Assembly: GCA_033064195.1 (NCBI GenBank)
Contig: JARBJD010000043.1
Location: 62,001-126,000, forward strand
Direction of reading: 5' to 3'
DNA length: 64,000 nt
Source of the DNA: Blattamonas nauphoetae
Lineage: Eukaryota > Preaxostyla > Oxymonadida
The translations under genes and the position numbers were made by a program. Positions within the stretch are counted from its first letter, which is position 1, and each line of letters begins with the position of its first letter. Below the pieces are notes generated by a model, which was given only the letters and a program-made list of their open reading frames with translations, was not told the origin of the DNA and did not search any database. Positions 1 through 11,798 of the stretch are shown here, one piece after another.

Positions 1-430
1 CATTTTTCTCGTCAAACTGGGATGCGCCCCACACTCCTGCCATTCCACAGCCATCCACAATCTGTTTGAGATGTGTTCTCTTTTTTGGAGTTCTATATTT
101 GTGTTCTCTGGTGTTCTCCAATTTCTCTCTCTTTCTCATCACAGACACCCTCCCAGCACATCACTCCCACAATTTGATGTTTGGGGGATCCGAAAGAGAG
201 GACGGAAGAAGTCACAGTTGAAGATTGTTGTGGTCTCGATGGACTGCACTGCATGTCTTTCGTTGCACCAGAACAGATTCTGTTTGGCCAGGAGCAGTTC
301 AGCCGAGATTGGACGAACTCAGCTCAGCTGTTCCAATGTTCCGCTCTGATTCCTGTATTCCCATTTCGCCCTGTTGTGACTTCTCGTCTTAACATCCTTT
401 TTCGTGAACAATGGGATGATCTGTCTGACT
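1..430 (+). other. Tail of a preceding array unit and leader of copy 1
   Basis: The first 70 bases match the part of the array tails just before the conserved intron (reading ...HSTAIHNLFE). In place of the usual GTGTGT donor this copy has ATGTGT. A pyrimidine-rich stretch ending in CACAG at about 147-151 follows. The rest is unit leader, including the conserved EQWDD block just before the start codon of copy 1. So at least one more unit probably lay to the left of the window. No intact gene is claimed here. Confidence 0.55.
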
Positions 431-435
431 TTTCA

Positions 436-1450
436 ATGGAAGAAAAAACAACAAATTTGAACACCAAAAAGGATGCATCTTTGGTTGATTCGCCGAACTC
501 AAAGTCATCTCTCGCTCTCTCGTCAGAACCTTTCCTTGATTACGATCCCGACTCTGATCCATCGGACAACGACACATTGAAACTTTACTCTTCACTTGTT
601 GCCCTGGTGAAAGCTGCATACCCTTTTGACGATACCCTTCACAACAGAGCTGCCCAATTTCTGTGGAACAACCTGATGGTTTTGTTGCGAGTATTAGGAC
701 TCTGATGTCATGTCCCCACTCGACTGTGGTTGAAGCTGCATGGTCATTCGTTTTCAGAATCGTCGACATCTCACAACCCTCTATTCAACTTCATCTCGTG
801 GAATTAGATCTTGTCCCAAATCTTTTAGCGACTTTTCAACCTCACACACTGCCAATTTCAGGAAATGCAACGATATTCGACGAACTAAACATTCTCATCA
901 GAAATTGCATCAACCTCGCCCTTCCATCAAATCTCAATGATCTTGGCATCACTGATGCAGTCGATGCGTTCAATCATCGTGAAATGATCTTTCAGAAGGT
1001 CGTGCTCCCATTGTCTCAGTATGTGGCATTTCTGATCTCCAATCGGTACCTCCTCTTTGGAGACTTGCTCGACTCCTTCCTCTTGTTATAGCCAAACTCC
1101 TTCAGATAGGACCATTTCATCGTCCAACATTGGAGTTTGTTGTCGCATCTCCAATTGCAATGACATTCTCAAATTGTCTCTCGTTCATCGAAGATGATTA
1201 TTTGTGAGATGAAACTCTCGGCAACATCCAATCTTTGCTGTATGAATGGAAGAACCACGGCCACGAAACGGCCCAATCTGGAAAACAAATGATTTTAGCT
1301 CTGTTTTCGGGAGGCTTCGAAGACACACTCGAACAGATTCTGAGAAACCACATGGGGACTGACTATAGTTCATCAGCGTTTTCAACTATAGTTCATCAGA
1401 GACCCATATCATGGCAACGGGGGATCCGGTCGACTATCAAAGATCGGCTG
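436..1450 (+). pseudogene. Copy 1 of the 360-residue array family, decayed
   Basis: This is recognisable by family blocks in order: MEEK start, SLVALVKAAYPFDD, a piece like SSSGF (here PDGFVASI), QPHTLPISGN, FNHREMIFQKVVLPLSQ, then FHRPTLEF-like and SEGFEDTLEQ-like traces. The reading frame is lost after codon ~90, resumes from about 663 to 1091, and breaks again in the last third, where several stops and shifts interrupt it. It is separated from copies 2-11 by about 30 kb holding unrelated genes and the beta-helix gene. This makes it an outlying member of the same locus. It is the most decayed copy and probably gives no product. Confidence 0.8.
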
Positions 1451-2573
1451 CAACCAAATCGAATCAATGAAAAATGAAGAAACGGGCCGGGAAGTGATTG
1501 CAGAAAGTCCAGTGACAGTCTCAACAGACTCGGCTCCATCTTCGATCTTCGTTTTCTGCGACTCGTCATCGTCTGACTCGTCTCGGCTGTATGGGACGGT
1601 AGCTAGACCGTGCAGCTCGATGGACTCGGTGTGGTCATCAAGGATGGATCAATCACTAGTTCTCCGAGGGGAAGTGGAGAGGTGTCAGAATGTGGAGAGA
1701 AGGATTACTGCTGTTCGTCGGTGAGTGTTGGACTGAAGGCAGGATTGAACCAGAAGAGGTGGAGGTTGAGGGCAAGAAATGAAAGGGAAGTAGACTTGAA
1801 GTGGAAGAACAAATGGATTCAGAAGGAGGGATGACAGGGAAGTGAATTGTCTATTTTGAGAACGAGAGGATCGAGATGCGTGAGATGTCGATCAGCCTGC
1901 CATCAGCGTCAACCGGAGGAGGAACAATGTGGATGGTGTGGGGAAGAGGAGAGATGGGATCAAAAGGCTGTGATGGGGTCGGTGTGTGCACTTAGCGGTC
2001 GACTCTCTCTGAATGGAGTGATGATGAACTGCATGTAGATGAGTGAAGGAGTGCTGCTCGTTTTGGGGGAGAGTGGATCGGAACGACTTCTTCCAGTTCT
2101 CCTCTCGTCTCATTCTCGTCGACATCTCCCGACTACTGCTTCGCGATCCAAGGTCTCTCACTGACAAACACAACGACAGTGCAAGCAAGTACTTCCTCGT
2201 TTTCGATGCCACTTCTTTCGGTTGTGTCGGCTCCGCGCTCGATGGAGCTGGCACATTGCGAGTTGAAAGATTGTGGCTCACTCTCGCCGACTGGAACCCC
2301 AACGAACTCTCTTGTGCACGTTGTGTTGACACCGTCATCGTTGTCGACTGCTCCTCGAGGTTGCCATCCAAGGTGGATCAGTGCTCTTCTTTGGGTGGCA
2401 TTTTTTCATCTTCGTCGTTTGGACGGGGTTTGTGATTGTGTTTCACAACAAAAGAAGTCCCCAATGCAGCCAGAACAGAGACACTTGTCACAGAGTGATT
2501 GTGCGATCCACTCCACTCACAACTAAGTGTTCCACTAACGAAGATGGTGATGGAGAGAGTCTGGAGGTGTTCC
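1451..2573. other. Unassigned stretch with possible beta-helix gene debris
   Basis: Both strands have overlapping open frames of 60-160 codons and none stands out. On the plus strand, 2179-2526 reads serine- and threonine-rich strings such as MELAHCELKDC, the kind of short strand-turn repeat seen in the beta-helix proteins at 21907-31656 and 60090-63495. A decayed fragment of that family is therefore possible. No motif is long enough to be sure and no RNA gene was seen. Confidence 0.25.
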
Positions 2574-5500
2574 TCATCTGAATCCAGTTTGAGAGAGAAA
2601 GCGAGAGAAGTCGTGGTCGATTATCTCTTGTTTCTTCCTAAAACCACAAATCGAACGAAGACTAGTCCCAATCACACAAATCCCGTTTTCGTAGTCCTCC
2701 AGAAACGATGATTCCGACACTCCTCGAATCACAACGTCCAACATCCCAAAACGCACCATCTGCATCACATTCTCAACTCTGCACAAACTGACAAGTCTCT
2801 TCACAAACTCCAACACCACCGATACTTCTGCGGGAACAGGAGAACTGAAGAAATGAACGAGAGAACATGACACACAGGATTGCCTGACAAAAGCTTGGAA
2901 GGTTCTCAAACTGTAACGAAGTCCATTTCGATTCTGAACAGATGAAGAGCAGCATAAAGACAAACTTGTGCGAGTTACATTGTGAACCAGAGACACATTG
3001 TGAAAGATGGCATGTCTGACGTTTTTCATTTGTTGGGACAGATATTGAAACATGACGTTGGGAACTTGAGAGAGGGGAAAAGATCCATCGAGAGAGATGT
3101 GTGGTTGATTCTGGTGTTCGAGAGGATCGAATGACACGCGTGGGTTTGAGTGAACAATCGCAGATCCGAAACCAGTTGGGATGTTCAGCCATTCGATAGA
3201 CACACAACGTGTGACGATGTCAGATTCGCTTGTGTTGAGGTATTTTTGATCGTTTTGGAGCAGAACTGATCGGAAGAGCTCCTTCAGACTGAGGCAGTCG
3301 CCGAAAGGGGCTGTGACGACGAGCAGTGTTGTCATCATCGTTTTCAGTCTGTCTACCATAAAGCGACAATCCGAGTCTAACCACAAAAAGGGGAGGAAGA
3401 AGCGAACGACGAGTGGTGGAGGGTAATAAAGAAAGAGTTGGAAGGTGTCGGAGATGAGAGGAGTCGAAAGCATCCAAACTGAGTTGAGCAAAGACTGTTC
3501 ATCTCCCACCAACTCCGATTTCATCAGACTGAAATGCACTCCTCGTCGACAGAGCGCGTGAAAACCACACAACGACGTATTAACGAGTGTGTTGGGGAGA
3601 ACCGCATCTTTTCCGTCACCCATAGCGAAGAAGTGATCAGGGTGTGTTCGGAGAATTCGTTCGAAAATGAGGTCAAGAGGAGGCTGGTGTGGCTTGTGCG
3701 GGTTGAGAGAGGTGTGGCAGAGGACGAGAAAGATGTTCTCGAAATTGAAAAGAATCGAGCGACAATCAAAGTCAGGATGAGTTGTGAGGAAGGTGGTGAG
3801 TGTGATCGGGAAGTCACGAGCGGATCGAAGCGAGATCAGAAGACAGAACGAAAGAAGACTGATCGAGTTCAGGAGGTTGTCCAAACATTGCGGTTCGTCA
3901 TCGAGAATGGAGACAATTCGAGAGAAAGCGTGTTGGTGTTGCTCGAAAGAGAGGATGATCTGAATCGCTTTGGCTTGATCAATCTCGTTGTCGATCGGAA
4001 ACCGTCGGATCAGCCAGAGGAGATGAATGGAGGCGAGAAATGGATGGCTCTCAGTAAAAGATGCTGAGTTCAGCCCATCCCAATCAAATTGAGTCAGAGG
4101 GAATCGTTGGAGAGACGCATCAAGGCTTGAATGGATGATCCACACAGTCGACATTCGAATCAGGGCGTACTGTTCCTCAGGCCATCCATCGTGGAAGGCT
4201 GAGCGGAGACGATTCCATAGACGAGGCAGCTGAGAGACCACACACGGCATTTCGTCGAGACCGCTGAAGGCTGTCAGTGCAGACAGGCGGAGGAGGGGAT
4301 TCGAGCTGCCGAGAACAGAGATTGTGCGATCGATGAATGCCAAGGCATTGTCAATGCATTTGTCAGGACCAACGAGATTGCAGACAGATCGACAGCGAAA
4401 CAGCGACTGAGCAAGAACCTCATCGTCTTCCTCGTCGAACATGGAAGAGTCGAACCGTTCTGTGGGATCGAGATCGTCGATATGACCGAGTGAGAGCATG
4501 TGTGTGTAGGAGTCTATGGGAGTCTGTTTGGGTTCGATGCAGTCAGTGGGAGTTTGTTTGGGAAGTGAAGTTCGGATAGGGGAGGTGAGGAGGGAGTGAA
4601 TGATGGTCAGAAGTCGGAGGGATTCTTGTTGGAAGTGAGGGGATGATGGAATCGTCTGAAGAGATGCATTATGGTGGGCTTCGAGGGAGGTGTGGGGAGA
4701 TGAGTGGGGTGAATCGATTGATGACGTCGATCTTCCTGCTGACTCATCATTCGACGTCGCCACTTGTTGGAATTTCGCTTGGATCGAGAGAAGAGTCGGT
4801 CTGAAGAAGGACAATTTAAGGAACGACGTGTCATTCTGAAAAAAAAAGAAAAATCTGAGAAAGTGAAACCATCACACCACACATTCCTCGCCCGATGCAA
4901 CTTCCTGCAGAAACTCTTTCCACAACGAAATCCGTTCTGCCTCTTCAAACAAATCCGGATCAAACTGAGTTCTCAGCTCGGCAAGCTTAGGATCAAGTAG
5001 TTTCTTGAATTGTGCGAATTGTGGTGATTGTACATCGCATTCAGGATCGGTCAGCCGAAGAGCGGAGTCAACAGGTCCTTCATCTTCCATCTCGCTCACA
5101 ACAAGGTAAGCATACCGCAACATCCACGTCAGTGTGTCGAACAATCCGAGATCATTTGGCATCGTATCGATGCAGGTTTCTGAGGCAGAGCGGGCGATTT
5201 CTGCGATTTCGGACGGATCGAAGATGGGAGCCAGATGGCCAGTGCTGAGGAGATGAGTGAGGATGTTGTTGAGAACGAAGGGGACAAGATTGTCGCGGGA
5301 GTGTTGATTGATGCGTGAGGGAAGGCAGGGAGACACGGAAAGTTGATGAATCAGGAGAAGAAAAAGTTTGGAGAGGCTGGTCATGCCAGCTGAGAATGAT
5401 TGTGGGGAAGTGGGAGGTGATTCGTCCGAATGAGATGCGAAAATGTCTGGATGAGATGAGAGCGACTGAAAAGAGACAAACTAATGCGAGTGGTACCGTG

Positions 5501-5975
5501 TCCATCAACAACAACATCATTCCATTCAAAGCAAAACGAATCATCGCACCACGAAGTTTTTGATTCAAGTCCAATCACAGCACACACGAATCTGTCCATC
5601 AAATCCTGAGAGAAATCAGAAAGGAGAGTCGGGAATCCAAAGAGTCGAAAGGAAAAATAAAAAAAGGAAAATGCAGACCTGCCATTCCAATTTAGCTCCA
5701 GCTTCGCATATTGAAGCTTGAAACGATGTCAAGGTCGTAATGTTTTTGAGTTTTATTAGTGAATCATTGGAATCATTTGAGGCTGTGGGATCATGCCACA
5801 CAAGTAAGGGATATTTGGGGAGATTTTCAAGAATATCTTCGGCACATTTAGGCATTTCCACGTTTCTTTTTCGTCGATGTGTCGAGTATCGACCGCTCGA
5901 GAAGATGGGCACTGTATTCTGTATTTTCGGAGGAGACAACTTCAAATAATCAATTTGTTGGGATGGCGTCGACAT
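2574..5975 (-). CDS. Four-exon gene, 1064-residue helical protein of unknown function
   Basis: Exons, read on the minus strand, are 5975-5679, 5605-5482, 5389-4878 and 4835-2574. Introns of 73, 92 and 42 nt all start GT and end AG after pyrimidine runs (TCTCTCAG, CATTCTCAG, TTTTTTTTTCAG). Exon lengths sum to 3195 nt, exactly 1065 codons, and all junctions keep the frame, which supports the model. Residues 1-99 begin MSTPSQQIDYL and include the KLEWQ splice edge. The remainder is leucine-rich and predicted to be mostly helical, with no signal peptide or clear membrane span and a basic C-terminus ending QTGFR. I do not recognise a catalytic motif. An ARM/HEAT-like scaffold is a guess from composition only. 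The third intron is very short. Without it, the gene would split into a 311-residue upstream protein ending EECVV and a separate 746-residue downstream one starting at 4814. Confidence 0.65.
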
Positions 5976-6784
5976 TTACAGAAGCGAGCTGCTTTGAGCG
6001 TGACTGATGGGATTTGAACGAACGTCTTCGAGATTTCGTGAAAGACTGTGATATGGGCAACACTCTTCGGTAATCGGAAAGGAAATGACAGCTTTCCGAG
6101 TCACACGTTAACGACGAAGACTGAAACCTTTCGGTTGACTTTCGACGAGAGGAAACCTAAAGTATGGTTGGATCAATACAAATCTCGACGTAAGAGGATG
6201 ATCCTCCCGCAATGTTCAAAAAACTGTTAAAATAGAGGTGAACGAACGAATACAGGTAGAAAATGAACAAAAACACATACCAAGTCATGGAGAGGAGTCG
6301 GGTTTTTTATCGAATAAAGTGGTGTGTCTTCGAGCCAAAAACACTCGGAGACAAATCGACAGTGTCCGTTAAAGAATGATCAGTGGTGACTTTCTCCGAA
6401 GAAAAAAGCCATCTCCTCCAAATGCGTTCTTCAGATTCTGGCCAGTTCTCGGATTTGAAACAGAGTGATGAAGAGGGAGATGTCTCCGACATGGAACGAA
6501 AACACCTTTGGTATTGGATTAGATTCTTGGGAGAAGATACCACACAGCCATCACCCGGAAGGGGTTCAAAGATTATTGCAGCTGAAGCAAGCCAAAGCAA
6601 GTGAATAAAGAGACTCTGAAGTTGAATCTTGCTGAACACAAGGACAGCAACCCGTCCAATGGCCCCAAGGCGAATGAATCTCGAAGGGTAAGATGAAAGA
6701 ATAGATAGCACTGTCAAATGAATGATTGCCGGGCAGGATGGTGGTCACTCTTCCTCACTCTGTATAAAAATCCTAGATCATTCT
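5976..6784. other. Intergenic stretch, transposon-like debris
   Basis: No convincing gene is seen. The plus-strand segment around 6480-6510 shares an exact run of over 20 bases, TCTCCGACATGGAACG and beyond, with the minus-strand reading at about 9385-9410. The two sites therefore lie in inverted orientation on either side of the DIRS-like fossil. Short open frames at 6048-6230 and 6383-6604 show no family features. Confidence 0.35.
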
Positions 6785-9440
6785 TCAATGATCAGATTCT
6801 AACTTCGTTCGGACGAGTGAGACTTGGGAGCACTGTCTAACGGAACAACATTGTGCTTCTGTAGAACTCCAGACTTCGATGATAGCCGTGCACCATGCGC
6901 GACGGAAGAAAATGTTTCTCTCTGACGGATCCTTGCCGAGATTCCAGCATGTTTTGATGCAAACGGTTTGTACGTATCCGGAATACCGGACCTCTTCATC
7001 AGTTGTCCCACCAAATCGCGAACCTCCTCCACTCCTCACATATCTTATCTTCCCTTAACACTACACTATGTGGTTCCAGTTTTTCCATTCAACGGCATCA
7101 TCATACCAATCGTTGGTCCATTCTCTTTCAACCCCTTTTGCTCGATTCAAAAAATCGTTTCGGCAATCTCTCAACAACCAATGTATCGATTTGGATGAAA
7201 ATCTTTAAAAAAACGGTTTTTGGCAAACTGCAACTTGGCGGGACAGATCAAAAAGGACTCTAACAGTCAAAAACACACTATTAATATCTTTCTAGGGAAG
7301 ATATGTTGCTCTAGGATTCCGAAAAAAAGCACAGAAACCTCGGAGTAAATCATAAAAATAAGGGTCGGATCAAACCATGAAATCTAAAATAGGAAATCTC
7401 AGAAATGTATAGACCTCTAGAAAGTTCCAAGACTTGATATTAAAGGAATAGGTGTTCTTTAAAGATAAATGAAGGTTTTTTGACAGAGAATCAACCAATT
7501 CTTTGTCAAGATCGCCCTAATTCACTATCAGAAATTTTGAGAAAATGAAGTTTTTCCGAATCTCTAATCGCTTCGATTCTCCTTATTTCCTAGAAAATCA
7601 CCGGTACAATCACTCATTGACTGAATAGGTCTGTCCGACCAAGTTGCATGTTGCCCGGTTTTTTGGTGAATCGAACATTTTCCAGAAAAAATAAGGAGAA
7701 ACAATTCTGGGTATTTGGTGAAATAGAAAAAAACCCATATTTTTCTAGACGAAAACTTCTTAGGAACAAAATCGGTTTCTTTTTTGAGCAGCTTTTATCG
7801 AGATCTATCAGACTGTAGTACATTTTTTTTGATTGAAAACGGATGGCTAGTTGTGGAGAAATGAGGGTAGAAAGGAGAAAAAAATGTATGTATCCGTCAC
7901 GTTACAGGTATTTTGAGGTTTTCTCGGGATCGGGTGGGAGGATAATACCAACTTTTATTTTTCTTAGTTTGACCAAAATGGCCCCTCACAGAAAAAAGGC
8001 TGGATTGGTGACACTGGACGGTATGGTGACACAATTATTAATGAAAGGACTAGAATCAAACTAGCCCATGACCACGAAAGACAAGCCGAACAGTCTTTTA
8101 CTGACTGACATCCTCCATTCCAGTATGCCTACACAGAAAGCTCAATGCAGATCTCGCTGTCTCTGTCGACCTTGTCTTGCCACCTCTCTGAGAAATAAAG
8201 TTCATGACCGCTGCTTCATCAATCGCTTCCCAATCCCTATTCTGAGTAATGCACCACCTGATCCACCTTCTCATCTCGCCGGCGTAGTTGCTCCTCGTTT
8301 GGGTGTTGAGTCCATTCTTCCATACCACCACAGCCTCGTCTGATAAACTCTTCCTCTTTCCAAGCTCGTCCCAGATGTCCCCCGATACGAATTACATTTG
8401 AGCGCTCCATCCGGTAATCTTGCCCCGCTTGCTCTCAGTCCCCTTCCTTCGACAGCCTTTCCAGCTCCGCCACGCCCAATAGTGATGGCCACTCGAACGT
8501 CCCTACCAGTGCCTCTACGCCCACTCTCGCGATCTTCCTTACTACCTGCAAGAGCAGTGGTTTTGGGGGAAAGGTATGAACTACCTCCTCCCCCTTTTCC
8601 AACTTGCGAACCACGGTAGTTGCGCGTTCGCTTCTGATGCGAATGCATCCAGCGTCGGGGGGCACCTCATTCGTGACAGTCACCGTCGGGATGAACGGAC
8701 TGATGCTTGCCGAAGCCGACTCCACCAGACGGCTCTTCCACCATTCCAGTTCGTGCATCTCGTCCTTCCTGTGTGTGAGACATCGGGTCCGGACGAACGC
8801 TTGTCTCTCTGCGAGAGCGACGGACTGCAGCGTGCCAATCAGTGAGGCCAATGCCCACACTTTGCCTCGGGAACAGTCACTGTCATTGCCTGACTGTTCC
8901 ACTCGAGACCCAAAACCTCTATCTTCTGGGCGTTGAAATTGTTGTGATTCGACTGAACGTACCATCGCTCTTTAGGACGAGCAAAGAATTGTTCGACAGG
9001 AAGCCACCAATTCCGAGACTGGTCCTGTCGATCTCCTCCTGCAATTGAGGAGTCTGAATCTGCGGGTTCCTGTTGAACGACCGGGTCAAATCGTACCATC
9101 GGTCTCTGCGCCTCCGGCCGAAAAGTTGGAGGCGTAACCCCAACATCAACTTGCAGTTGGGGTGTGGGGCCACCCACTCGTCCGAATTAAAGCCCAGCCC
9201 AGTGTCTACGGACTGAAGCATAAGTCGAAGAACATGCAATAATGCCGGGTAGTTTCCACGAGATAAGCCGGCATCAGTCTGTGAGCAAATTCCTGAGCTC
9301 TCTGAAGTTCAGGGTTTTGCATGACAGTAATGATTTCTGCTGCAAAGTTTCGATAATATCCCAGTTTCACAAGCACCATTTCAGTGTTTTCGTTCCATGT
9401 CGGAGATATCTCACTCTTCCGAACGAAGTTAGACTCTGAT
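6785..9440 (-). mobile_element. DIRS-like retroelement fossil (RT end, RNase H region, tyrosine recombinase)
   Basis: Read on the minus strand, the parts lie in the order usual for DIRS/Ngaro elements. First comes a piece resembling the end of a reverse transcriptase (KIEVLGLEWNSQAM). Next is an RNase H-like stretch (ELEWWKSRLVES). Then comes the helical core-binding part of a tyrosine recombinase (NYAGEMRRWIRW, 8331-8098), and finally its catalytic C-terminal part (FASKHAGIS and VLQKHNVVPL, 7032-6799). The two recombinase halves are separated by about 1 kb of unrelated inserted sequence. The element is broken, with several breaks plus the insertion. It lacks the first part of the reverse transcriptase and intact ends, and looks old. 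Family assignment rests on motif spacing by eye. Confidence 0.55.
7040..8097. mobile_element. Insertion between the recombinase halves, inverted-repeat bounded
   Basis: This AT-rich 1-kb segment interrupts the DIRS-like fossil. It contains an inverted pair, GCAACTTGGCGGGACAGA at 7230-7247 and GCAACTTGGTCGGACAG read on the minus strand from 7647 to 7631, pointing at each other across about 380 bp. This looks like the remains of a small inverted-repeat element, but outer ends and a target duplication could not be fixed. No coding content was seen. Confidence 0.35.
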
Positions 9441-9855
9441 CATTGAAGAATGATCAAATGAGAAGAATATAGTTAATCATGTGCATCAATCTCGATACAA
9501 TGCAGTCGCTGTCATGTGTCATTACTTTCGAAACTGGATTTCGTTTATGCAACTGTTTCAGAACAACTTTCACATCGTCTTCGAATGCATTTGTCCTTGA
9601 ATCAGGAACAGTTGACAGCTTTGTGTTCAGATGTTTCGCTTTTGTCTTCACAGCAACCAAACACGATGGCTTCACAATTGAAGGGTCAGAGATTCGAGCT
9701 CCGTAGATGCCATCTTGTTTTCTTGTGCAGTATCGACATGTTTTGACGTGTTCGAGGGGAGATACTGAACCGTTACCGGGGCAACGAAGTCAGAGCAATC
9801 AAGGAACACGTGAGGCACTACTCTTACTCTGTTCGCCTCCTGCCAATAGATTTGA
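9441..9855. other. Unassigned stretch
   Basis: Overlapping short open frames occur on both strands. The best is a minus-strand frame at 9675-9454 rich in lysine and valine, but no recognised motif, RNA gene or repeat end was found. Confidence 0.2.
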
Positions 9856-10377
9856 ATGTGGGAAGAAAAAGTTAACCTCGGCTGTAACTGCGTGATTTTG
9901 TGTGTGAAGATTCAAGAGGAGGAATTGCAGAGATTGAAGCTATTCGATCTGGCGTTTCGGCGATATCAATTTCTGACTAACGACGGGATGGTATCTTTGA
10001 AACAACCGTTGGTGACGATGGACGAAATTGGAGAAGTCTCTGACAATAGAATTGACGAATGGACTAGCGTTGAGGAGGAGAAAAGAACAAAAGAAAAGAC
10101 TTCGAAAAAGAACAAGATTTCGAAAGATAAGACGACTATACTGACCAGAGGAAATTCAAAACCAAAAAAGAACAATGAGAAATTGTCGAGCACCCTTCTG
10201 TGTCGATTACCTCACATTTCGCAGGTGTCATCATCCGAGTCCGAAGAGAATCTCGTCAAAATCCAATCCATCGTTCTTGAAAAAGAAAGACCAGTTGAAG
10301 AAAAGAATGTGTGTGTGAATACATGGATCAGGGTGGATCGTTTCGAGATTTCCTATCCTTTTTGCTCGTACTATTAG
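9856..10377 (+). CDS. Hypothetical lysine/glutamate-rich protein, 173 residues
   Basis: The open frame starts MWEEKVNLG. The N-terminal 60 residues look globular (QRLKLFDLAFRRYQFL). They are followed by a charged segment, about residues 75-115, dense in K and E, and a serine/glutamate patch (SSSESEENL). No signal peptide or membrane segment is visible. It lies between the DIRS-like fossil and a Merlin-like fragment, so it may be an element-borne accessory frame rather than a host gene. No family is recognised and the start codon is simply the first in frame. Confidence 0.3.
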   Translation: MWEEKVNLGCNCVILCVKIQEEELQRLKLFDLAFRRYQFLTNDGMVSLKQPLVTMDEIGEVSDNRIDEWTSVEEEKRTKEKTSKKNKISKDKTTILTRGNSKPKKNNEKLSSTLLCRLPHISQVSSSESEENLVKIQSIVLEKERPVEEKNVCVNTWIRVDRFEISYPFCSYY

Positions 10378-10962
10378 GGAGGACAGGTGTCAAATCACGA
10401 TCGTGTCGACATCCTTTTGAACCGATTTCGTTCTGCACTTGCAGGCGATGGTTGTCTTCTTGATGGATTGCTTCTCACGGTATGTGTCGCTAATCTCTTT
10501 CTGTTGTTTTAGGCTAATCCCGATCACCATGTTGAACTGTGGTAAATGAGTAGGTCAGAAACCTGCAACTGCCACTTGCCGGAAAAACATTTTCCCTTGT
10601 CTTTGAAGCTGGGCTTAGCGTCTTGAACTGCTGAATTTGGATTTGACATTGAAGGACGATTGTGCCATCAATGAGGACAATTGGCGGTGAATTTGATTTG
10701 GAATCCCATTTCGAGAAGTCACAACATCCTTTGGATGCATCGAGAGTCGACGGAAGTGGAGGAGGAGACACTATCATTTCAATCAGACCCATTGTATCAT
10801 AACATTGCCTCGTTTCACAAAAAAAGTGAAAATAGTATCAAAAATGAAATGAATTGATCATTTCACAAGTCTAGTGGGAACGAATGGTTCGTTAATTGAA
10901 GTTATCGGCAGTTTCGGAGAAACAGAAGCGGTCACAACATTGAAAAAACACACCTCACCTAA
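10378..10962. other. Unassigned stretch
   Basis: A 92-codon minus-strand frame at 10792-10514 (starting MGLIEMIVSPPP) is the only sizeable candidate, and it has no recognised feature. No repeat ends or RNA genes were seen. Confidence 0.2.
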
Positions 10963-11309
10963 CGCTACAACAACCCGACGCTTCGAATGCGCCAATGAGC
11001 ATCCCCGTGTGGTGATCCCAATGTTTGATTAAACCATACTTAAAGGATCAAAACTTCAGCTGGCCCAAATCATCAAAATACTCCACTGCTTTTGGTTAGA
11101 TAATTCGATAAAAGTCACACAAGCCGAAACAAAGTGTGGAAAAGTAACGGTCTCTGAATTGTTCAAAAAAGCAAGAACAGTCTGCTTCTTACATTCAATC
11201 AACAACACTGTCAAGATTGGAGGTACAGGAATCATCGTAGAAGTTGATGAAAAAAGAAAAAGAACTGGCGTTTCCACGATTGGAGGATCCTCCAATTCAA
11301 GCTGACAAG
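10963..11309 (+). pseudogene. Merlin/IS1016-like transposase fragment
   Basis: A plus-strand reading without an initiator gives, in one frame broken once by TAA near 11034, the run RRFECANE, then KGSKLQLAQIIKIL, ARTVCFLHS, and KIGGTGIIVEVDEKRKR, ending at a stop near 11309. The block IGGxGxxVEVDExxxKR is the hallmark of the ISXO2-like/Merlin DDE transposase around its first catalytic aspartate, and the preceding KGSKLxL helix fits the same family. The second and third acidic residues of the catalytic triad lie downstream in the family and are absent here, so this is a truncated copy. No terminal repeats were found. Confidence 0.6.
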
Positions 11310-11609
11310 GATTCTCGATCCACTATCATTGCCGATTTTCCGCTTCTGATGGAGAGGTTCCCCTTCAACCAGATCTGGGACGTACAACGAGATGGGAACT
11401 GTTGGATCTGGGCCATTCTTGTGAAACTCGTCGAGAAATGTAGTTCAGAGTTTTCCTCCAAGTCCAAAGATGACTATCTTGCGTGCATGCTTCAGATTCG
11501 AGAAAGAAAATTTGGAACTCTCATCAAGCAAAAATATTCAACATCGACACGGAATAGTTCATCCTTTTCAGGCCTTTTATACGGATCAGATCGATCACAG
11601 CTTTTTTGA
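11244..11609 (+). pseudogene. OTU-like cysteine protease fragment
   Basis: This 121-codon frame contains WDVQRDGNCWIWAILVKLV, similar to the D-G-N-C-x-x-x-A-I motif that carries the catalytic cysteine of OTU deubiquitinases. The downstream histidine region is not seen. It overlaps the end of the Merlin-like fragment in another frame, so the first ~25 codons are probably not part of it. OTU domains occur both in host proteins and inside some eukaryotic transposons; the setting favours the latter. The match rests on a single motif. Confidence 0.35.
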
Positions 11610-11798
11610 TCACCCCATCTCTTTCACCGTTAACTTCACTTAACTTGTTTCTATGGCATTTCCTTGTTCAAAATAGCTTTTGAAGTGACAATAGTAATCA
11701 AACAGTTCGTTCTATCGCCATTTTTATCAATCCTCTCTCTATTTCCGCCATTTTCATGTTCTTACAAACAAAAGAGGTCACAAAAGGAGAGTAATACG
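11610..11798. other. Short unassigned spacer
   Basis: Pyrimidine-rich sequence lies between the OTU-like fragment and the next MITE. It ends in GTAATACG, which is the left target-site duplication of that MITE. Nothing else was seen. Confidence 0.4.
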
